This document shows positions 19,901 through 21,928 of a stretch of DNA of 21,928 bases, one piece after another. The first letter of the stretch is position 1. Each line of letters opens with the position of its first letter. Origin of the DNA: Apostichopus californicus (taxonomy: Eukaryota > Echinodermata > Holothuroidea > Aspidochirotida > Stichopodidae); contig JAIPMN010045151.1 in NCBI GenBank assembly GCA_020650975.1, positions 3,138 to 25,065 on the forward strand. The letters run 5' to 3'. The translations under genes were made by a program, and so were the position numbers. The notes beneath the pieces are model-generated. The model was not told the origin of the DNA, did no database searches, and worked only from the letters and a program-made list of their open reading frames with translations.

Positions 19901-20644
19901 ATTTTAAAACGTTTGTTCTCGTTCAGTAGGATGACAACATTAATGCAGTGATTCAGGGATTTCCTGACATTTTAATATACCAAAATGGGCAAATAGGAAG
20001 ATTACTTTCACAGAAGGAAAAGTGTTCGTATATTTTGCTAGATGGCTGTGAACATAAACCTGTGATGTGTTAACGCAGAGATCGGTGTGATGGGAATGGA
20101 CGCTTGCAATGCCAGCATTTCTTGTGAGACTTTGCGGCACTGTCGTTGATAGAGTTATTAAATATTCTACATATTGTGTTTAAGCAACATGTCAAAAAAA
20201 ATAGCCACAGAAGCAGCAAAAATCCTGCTCAGCTAGTATCAAAGAATATTGCATAATAGGAATTATCTTTGCCAGCCAGAAATGCCAGTGGTGTAAACTA
20301 ATGGAACACAATAGATTACTTGCACAGCCTGGTTGCTTGATGCTATAGCCTCTCTCAATGTCCTTCTCTTGGCATTGTTCCTCATGGAATCTCGAGCTAA
20401 TCACTTGAGTGAAATTTGGAAGAAAGTTTGATATGGCCTGTAGTATTTAGTAATGAAACATAGCCAGCTGTTAAATACCAGAGTGATATCAACAAGCTGT
20501 TTGTTACACAGGATGGAGATGGACATTGCAGGACGGCCTTCTCCTCCCATGGCCACCTCACCGCCTCTGGTAGAACGATACTGCAGAACTACCATCCTAC
20601 CATTTGGGCAGGCTTTCAAGGCAGTCACTGTCAGTCTCAAGTGT
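4771..20644 (+). CDS. TSC2: Tuberin (TSC2) orthologue, 5' part of the gene, 17 coding exons, incomplete at right
   Basis: Tuberin is the GTPase-activating subunit of the TSC complex (TSC1-TSC2-TBC1D7), which turns off Rheb and so restrains mTORC1 at lysosomal membranes. Seventeen exons (listed separately) splice to 2124 nt with no stop, giving 708 residues, about 40% of the usual length near 1800. Recognisable tuberin stretches include [56 protein letters not shown] and LGLPDKDGV. The part present corresponds to the helical HEAT-repeat region (Pfam DUF3384 and the start of the Tuberin domain) that binds TSC1. The Rap/Ran-GAP domain and the Akt and AMPK phosphorylation regions known from mammals lie further downstream. 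The start is the ATG at 4771: it follows an intron acceptor at 4754-4755, has A at -3, and the next residues (MSKP) resemble human MAKP. All 17 exons are intact, so this looks like a working gene. Identity is near certain; the species is unknown. Confidence 0.95.
5200..5610 (+). pseudogene. LINE 3' end fragment in intron 1
   Basis: Frame 5258 onward reads [17 protein letters not shown], a stop, then [10 protein letters not shown] and a stop. This resembles the last residues of a LINE ORF2 (W..LP..V..A..L..FK.QL). It is followed by a 3' region with gggccggcctcggggaagat and an AATAAAATATTATAAAA tail near 5581-5600. The orientation is opposite to the fragment at 4030-4600, so it is a separate, 5'-truncated insertion. 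The 5' limit is uncertain. Confidence 0.5.
6093..6120 (+). repeat. (TTC)n microsatellite forming the polypyrimidine tract of TSC2 exon 2
   Basis: About nine uninterrupted TTC/CTT triplets run directly into the acceptor AG at 6121-6122. There is no other pyrimidine tract for this exon, so repeat length sets tract length. Confidence 0.85.
6123..6209 (+). CDS. TSC2: TSC2 exon 2
   Basis: 87 nt, 29 codons, phase 0 at both ends, donor GAT|gtgagt. It encodes [19 protein letters not shown] and then [10 protein letters not shown], matching human [27 protein letters not shown]. Its polypyrimidine tract is a pure TTC microsatellite directly against the acceptor AG. Confidence 0.93.
6329..6486. mobile_element. 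Possible short hAT-like MITE in intron 2
   Basis: The left end CAGGCATGAGCTT and the right end AGGCTCATCCCTG (inverse CAGGGATGAGCCT) match at 11 of 13 positions. The interior (158 bp in total) is non-coding. Flanking duplications are not clear (gaagaa left, aaagaa right), which lowers confidence. Confidence 0.4.
6757..6867 (+). CDS. TSC2: TSC2 exon 3
   Basis: 111 nt, 37 codons, phase 0 at both ends (attattgtag|CAC ... GGACAG|gtatta). It encodes [16 protein letters not shown]...FLKCLIIGQ, corresponding to human HAVEALWKAVADLLQP...LLKAIVQGQ. Length and both boundaries agree with human exon 4. Confidence 0.94.
7225..7304 (+). CDS. TSC2: TSC2 exon 4
   Basis: 80 nt, acceptor tttgtcttcag, donor CAAAA|gtaagt, ending with 2 nt of a codon. 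It encodes [17 protein letters not shown] and then HDVFDDLPQ, matching human [26 protein letters not shown]. The downstream boundary has no counterpart at this position in the human gene as I recall it. Confidence 0.93.
7451..7808. repeat. Short-period minisatellite in intron 4
   Basis: A 358-bp array built from the blocks GAGTAGTCAA and ACTTACAA in changing order, giving mixed 10-, 16-, 18- and 28-bp periods (for example acttacaagagtagtcaa). Variants include ACTTAGAAG and ACTTTCAAG. It starts about 147 bp after the exon 4 donor. Confidence 0.9.
7809..8867. other. Intron 4 interior, unassigned
   Basis: The stretch 7960-8060 has CCAAT, TATAAA and AATAAA in the order seen in LTR promoters, but no TG...CA termini or target duplication could be fixed. 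8440-8960 has two moderately long open frames on the + strand with no recognised product. Confidence 0.3.
8868..8971. repeat. Three tandem copies of a 35-bp unit in intron 4
   Basis: Copies start at 8868, 8903 and 8938 (aaaatatttcgcatctatta...). They differ by only a few substitutions (TTT to CTC, CACAG to CGCAG, CAT to CTT). The unit is also open on the + strand, but 35 is not a multiple of 3. Confidence 0.9.
8972..9576. other. Remainder of intron 4, nothing recognised
   Basis: AT-rich sequence with a short GT run and T tract near 9327-9347. The in-frame opening at 9381-9599 crosses the exon 5 acceptor in a different frame and is not coding. Confidence 0.4.
9577..9684 (+). CDS. TSC2: TSC2 exon 5
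   Basis: 108 nt, acceptor ttatcctacag, donor TATGG|gtgagt. The first base completes a Lys codon. It encodes [20 protein letters not shown] and then [16 protein letters not shown], matching human [34 protein letters not shown]. It follows the longest intron in the window, 2272 bp. Confidence 0.94.
9735..10135. repeat. Degenerate tandem array of about 31-bp units in intron 5, with 156-bp higher-order repeat
   Basis: Units resemble ggtcatgtgattctagtttg followed by aattggaatgt. A block of about five units repeats: gaattttaatatggtcat occurs at 9782 and again at 9938. The following blocks (ccagtgt.g.ctgggaaactggtcatgtg, then ggaatgtggtaacatggttctagttt) recur at the same spacing. Most of the 700-bp intron is this array. 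Confidence 0.85.
10385..10474 (+). CDS. TSC2: TSC2 exon 6
   Basis: 90 nt, acceptor ttctgtttgtag, donor GTCAG|gttggt. It encodes [20 protein letters not shown] and then [10 protein letters not shown], matching human [26 protein letters not shown]. The phase is 2 nt in, 2 nt out. Confidence 0.94.
10714..10872. repeat. Low-complexity CA- and AT-rich tract in intron 6
   Basis: CCCACA-rich sequence passes into ACATATATAC- and ATATATA-type repeats. It includes an 11-bp inverted repeat (10838-10848 with 10859-10869) and the palindrome GTATATGCATATAC. The minus-strand open frames here come from the simple repeats and are not genes. Confidence 0.8.
11343..11517 (+). CDS. TSC2: TSC2 exon 7
   Basis: 175 nt, acceptor ctattgttttaaag, donor TGGAAG|gtaact, ending in phase 0. 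It encodes a Cys/His-rich start (HTCSVCHH), then [20 protein letters not shown] and [17 protein letters not shown], very close to human [18 protein letters not shown]...CRTINVKELCEPCWK. The end coincides with human exon 8; the start does not. Confidence 0.95.
11533..11812 (-). mobile_element. 5'-truncated SINE in intron 7, minus orientation
   Basis: 11606-11800 is the reverse complement of the body of the SINE at 16925-17295 (shared: caccaaagtgtgcacaattc, ctcctggggcaccacagtgc, cacgtgtcccctgggggact). It lacks the tRNA head. Its 3' end differs: on the minus strand it ends gttgcgctatataagaac and then ATT-rich TTATTATTA-like repeats, a tail style common to LINE-mobilised SINEs. The related open frame at 11651-12001 is not a gene. 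Confidence 0.8.
12507..12527. repeat. (CAA)7 microsatellite in intron 7
   Basis: Seven perfect CAA triplets. The rest of intron 7 after the SINE (11813-12655) is AT-rich with nothing else recognised. Confidence 0.85.
12656..12729 (+). CDS. TSC2: TSC2 exon 8
   Basis: 74 nt, the same length as human exon 9. It encodes [20 protein letters not shown] and then LLED, against human [24 protein letters not shown], the best conserved segment in the window. The acceptor is ctattcgttag; the donor GATAG|gtgctg departs from consensus at +4 to +6 and may be weak. Confidence 0.95.
12965..13219 (-). mobile_element. hAT MITE in intron 8 with perfect 8-bp target duplication
   Basis: The left terminus CGGGCGCGTAGCCAAGG and the inverted right terminus CAGGCGTTTAGCCAGG match at most positions. 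The 255-bp element is flanked by CGAATAGA on both sides (12957-12964 and 13220-13227), the 8-bp duplication typical of hAT transposons. A G/C run (gggggggtggggcgaagggg) lies near the left end. The interior cttagatgcaa is the reverse of a segment in the element at 1-226, so the two are probably related families. Confidence 0.85.
13228..13804. other. Remainder of intron 8, nothing recognised
   Basis: AT-rich, with no repeat or conserved segment found. Confidence 0.4.
13805..13931 (+). CDS. TSC2: TSC2 exon 9
   Basis: 127 nt, the same length as human exon 10. Acceptor ctgtttcag, donor TACACG|gtaatg. It encodes [20 protein letters not shown] and then [22 protein letters not shown], matching human [24 protein letters not shown]...SVLPSFYQ. 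Confidence 0.95.
13932..14538. other. Intron 9, mostly unassigned
   Basis: From about 14001 the sequence caggagtggacacagagtgg ... ggccacagtg resembles the end of a hAT element of the GTGGGCA/GGCCACA type, but no opposite end or target duplication was found. The minus-strand open frame at 14246-14542 overlaps the acceptor and has no recognised product. Confidence 0.3.
14539..14682 (+). CDS. TSC2: TSC2 exon 10
   Basis: 144 nt, 48 codons, phase 0 at both ends, the same length as human exon 11. Acceptor taatttgatag, donor ATGCAA|gtgagt. It encodes [20 protein letters not shown] and then [17 protein letters not shown], matching human [21 protein letters not shown]...AWDILLNIIERLLQQLQ. The tandem hairpin array starts shortly after its donor. 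Confidence 0.94.
14715..15190. repeat. Tandem array of about 57-bp hairpin-forming units in intron 10
   Basis: About eight copies of a unit of the form ccataccatacattagtgtt, cctcatgtgatggtatggtg, cagaaatgaacaatat. Each unit contains an inverted repeat (CCATACCAT ... ATGGTATGG) around a TGTTC-type loop. The best unit pairs 16 bases perfectly: 14843-14858 with 14883-14898. The array starts about 30 bp after the exon 10 donor. Confidence 0.9.
15342..15500 (+). CDS. TSC2: TSC2 exon 11
   Basis: 159 nt, 53 codons, phase 0 at both ends. Acceptor cgtttctccgtag, donor CGACCG|gtaaaa. It encodes [18 protein letters not shown] and [12 protein letters not shown], matching human LLTTVEELCDQNEFHGSQ...FELVERCADQRP. 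It is 21 nt longer than human exon 12 (138 nt by recall), the extra codons lying in the variable first half. Confidence 0.93.
15667..15690 (-). other. G-quadruplex motif on the minus strand, intron 11
   Basis: The + strand reads C4 T C5 TG C4 T C7, so the minus strand has four G runs separated by loops of 1-2 bases. It is 167 bp past the exon 11 donor. Confidence 0.7.
15889..15906 (+). other. Poly-G tract in intron 11
   Basis: G10 T G7 followed by AAAACCCC. It could form a quadruplex or a short hairpin with the CCCC. Length errors are likely in assembly here. Confidence 0.6.
16136..16321 (+). CDS. TSC2: TSC2 exon 12 (equivalent to human exons 13 and 14 joined)
   Basis: 186 nt, 62 codons, phase 0 at both ends. 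Acceptor cttctgtttttag, donor TACGAG|gtatgt. It encodes [20 protein letters not shown], then [17 protein letters not shown], matching human [37 protein letters not shown]. As I recall the human transcript, exons 13 (104 nt) and 14 (82 nt) sum to exactly 186, so one intron is absent here or was gained in the vertebrate line. Confidence 0.94.
16916..17304 (+). mobile_element. Full-length tRNA-derived SINE in intron 12 with 9-bp target duplication
   Basis: The tRNA-like head has A box TGGTCAAGTGG (16925-16935) and B box GGTTCGAGTCC (16970-16980). The body runs to an AATAAAATAAAA tail. AACTCTTTG flanks it on both sides (16916-16924, 17296-17304), a target duplication from LINE-driven insertion. 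The body matches, inverted, the element at 11606-11800. It ends 29 bp before exon 13. Confidence 0.9.
17334..17489 (+). CDS. TSC2: TSC2 exon 13
   Basis: 156 nt, 52 codons, phase 0 at both ends, the same length as human exon 15. Acceptor catctctctcag, donor GCCAAG|gtaaag. It encodes [20 protein letters not shown] and then [16 protein letters not shown]...LDVLDIIAK, matching human [36 protein letters not shown]...NSLLDIIEK. Confidence 0.94.
17884..18037. repeat. Three copies of a 51-bp tandem repeat at the 3' end of intron 13
   Basis: Repeat starts align at 17901, 17952 and 18003, exactly 51 bp apart (aaacaaaaacaccttctttat then agtagacaaatgtggcaggtg). Because 51 is a multiple of 3, each copy adds 17 codons without a stop on the + strand, in frame with exon 14. 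The minus strand is also open. The third copy runs to within about 12 bp of the exon 14 acceptor. Confidence 0.9.
18049..18177 (+). CDS. TSC2: TSC2 exon 14
   Basis: 129 nt, 43 codons, phase 0 at both ends. Acceptor ctcattcacag, donor TTTAAG|gtaagt. It encodes [18 protein letters not shown] and then [17 protein letters not shown]. The end matches human LEDVKTAVLGLLVILQ; the first half is the less conserved linker, 12 nt longer than human exon 16 (117 nt by recall). The reading frame stays open for 78 codons upstream of the acceptor through a 51-bp tandem repeat. Confidence 0.9.
18178..18884. other. Intron 14, AT-rich
   Basis: An AT-only tract with many short palindromes lies at about 18585-18655 (attattataatattgttaa and following). 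Nothing else was recognised; open frames at 18254-18486 on both strands look random. Confidence 0.4.
18885..19007 (+). CDS. TSC2: TSC2 exon 15
   Basis: 123 nt, 41 codons, phase 0 at both ends, the same length as human exon 17. Acceptor gtgtacccacag, donor GCAAGG|gtaagt. It encodes [20 protein letters not shown] and then [21 protein letters not shown], matching human [39 protein letters not shown]. Confidence 0.94.
19008..19754. other. Intron 15, nothing recognised
   Basis: A C9 run occurs at 19081-19089. There is no repeat or conserved segment. Confidence 0.4.
19755..19861 (+). CDS. TSC2: TSC2 exon 16
   Basis: 107 nt, the same length as human exon 18. Acceptor atgtttaatag, donor GCTGG|gtaagg. 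It encodes [20 protein letters not shown] and then [16 protein letters not shown], matching human [35 protein letters not shown]. Confidence 0.95.
19862..20511. other. Intron 16, nothing recognised
   Basis: Open frames on the minus strand (19940-20140, 20192-20404) have no recognised product. Confidence 0.4.
20512..20644 (+). CDS. TSC2: TSC2 exon 17 (last exon in the window)
   Basis: 133 nt, ending in phase 0. Acceptor tttgttacacag, donor AAGTGT|gtaagt. It encodes a Pro-rich variable linker ([13 protein letters not shown]) and then [16 protein letters not shown], corresponding to human VPYSLLFRVLLQCLKQ. It is shorter than human exon 19 (151 nt by recall), the difference lying in the linker. 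A large minisatellite begins about 40 bp after the donor, so the rest of the gene lies beyond the window. Confidence 0.85.
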
Positions 20645-20683
20645 GTAAGTAAAAAAAACATAATTGAAACACAGACATCTTAG

Positions 20684-21928
20684 TGACAAAGAATGATGGA
20701 TAGCTATCCATGCTAGGCTAAAATGACAAAGGATGATGGATAGCTATCCATGCTAGGCTAAATTGACAAAGGATGATGGATAGCTATCCATGCTAGGCTA
20801 AATTAACAAAGGATGATGGATCGCTATCCATGCTAGGCTAAATTGACAAAGGATGATGGATAGCTATCCATGCTAGGCTAAATTGACAAAGGATGATGGA
20901 TAGCTATCCATGCTAGGCTAAATTGACAAAGGATGATGGATCGCTATCCATGCTAGGCTAAATTGACAAAGGATGATGGATAGCTATCCATGCTAGGCTA
21001 AATTGACAAAGGATGATGGATAGCTATCCATGCTAGGCTAAATTGACGAAGGATGATGGATCGCTATCCATGCTAGGCTAAATTGACAAAGGATGATGGA
21101 TCACTATCCATGCTAGGCTAAATTGACAAAGGATGATGAATAGCTATCCATGCTAGGCTAAAATGACAAAAGATGATGGATAGCTATCCATGCTAGGCTA
21201 AATTGACAAAGGATGGATAGCTATCCATGCTAGGCTAAATTGACAAAGGATGATGGATAGCTATCCATACTAGGCTAAATTGACAAAGGATAATGGATAG
21301 CTATCCATGCTAGGCTAAATTGCCAAAGGATGGATAGCTATCCATGCTAGGCTAAATTGACAAAGGATGATGGATAGCTATCCATGATAGGCTAAATTGA
21401 CAAAGGATGATGGATAGCTATCCATGCTAGGCTAAATTGCCAAAGGATGGATAGCTATCCATGCTAGGCAAATTGACAAAGGATGATGGATAGCTATCCA
21501 TGATAGGCTAAATTGACAAAGGATGATGGATAGCTATCCATGCTAGGCTAAAATGACAAAGGATGATGGATAGCTATCCATGCTAGGCTAAATTGACAAA
21601 GGATGGATAGCTATCCATGCTAGGCTAAATTGACAAAGGATGATGGATAGCTATCCATACTAGGCTAAATTGACAAAGGATGATGAATAGCTATCCATGC
21701 TAGGCTAAAATGACAAAGGATAATGGATAGCTATCCATGCTAGGCTAAATTGACAAAGGATGATGGATAGCTATCCATGATAGGCTAAATTGACAAAGGA
21801 TGATGGATAGCTATCCATGCTAGGCTAAATTGACAAAGGATGATGAATAGCTATCCATGCTAGGCTAAAATGACAAAGGATAATGGATAGCTATCCATGC
21901 TAGGCTAAATTGACAAAGGATGATGGAT
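20684..21928. repeat. 40-bp minisatellite with a palindrome in every unit, intron 17, running off the right edge
   Basis: About 31 copies of gacaaaggatgatggatagc followed by tatccatgctaggctaaatt. Most are exactly 40 bp; some are 37 bp through loss of TGA (starting near 21208, 21325, 21442 and 21598). Each standard unit carries the perfect 16-bp palindrome ATGGATAGCTATCCAT. Variant units recur regularly, showing block duplication. The array begins 39 bp after the exon 17 donor. Confidence 0.95.

Noticed and set aside
20684..21928. CRISPR array
   Set aside because: There are no unique spacers: the whole 40-bp unit repeats, and the setting is an intron of an animal gene.

Overview
The window is intron-rich, AT-rich eukaryotic DNA holding one recognisable gene: the 5' part of a tuberin (TSC2) orthologue on the + strand. 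Seventeen coding exons between 4771 and 20644 join in frame with GT-AG introns to give 708 codons, starting at a supported ATG and running off the right edge before the C-terminal Rap/Ran-GAP-type domain. The predicted protein follows human tuberin through its whole N-terminal HEAT-repeat region, and most intron positions agree with the human gene. Repeats (tRNA-headed SINEs, hAT-like MITEs, CR1/Jockey-type LINE pieces) and the degree of divergence from human suggest a marine invertebrate deuterostome, perhaps an echinoderm such as a sea cucumber. That guess is weak and rests on repeat style and general resemblance only.

Layout. 1-4755: no protein-coding gene recognised. It holds the end of one hAT-like element (1-226), a tRNA-derived SINE (about 697-780, far end unknown), an inverted-repeat element (1823-2125), a complete hAT-like MITE with terminal inverted repeats and a TTAAT duplication (3149-3581), and a decayed minus-strand LINE piece (about 4030-4600). 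The promoter and 5' untranslated exon of TSC2 should lie here or further left but could not be placed. 4756-20644: TSC2 exons 1-17. 20684-21928: a 40-bp minisatellite inside intron 17 that runs off the edge.

The introns carry most of the unusual structure: a 358-bp short-period array (intron 4), a roughly 31-bp array with 156-bp higher-order repeats (intron 5), a hairpin-forming tandem array of about 57-bp units (intron 10), a 51-bp tandem repeat that is open in frame with exon 14 and ends against its splice acceptor (intron 13), and a palindrome-bearing 40-bp array (intron 17). Two related SINEs in opposite orientation flank exons 8-12.

In animals tuberin partners hamartin (TSC1) and TBC1D7 and acts as the GTPase-activating protein for Rheb, restraining mTORC1. 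This window covers only the scaffold and TSC1-binding part, not the catalytic part. I found no convincing wholly new biological system; the most interesting items are the structured tandem arrays close to splice sites and the inverted SINE pair.
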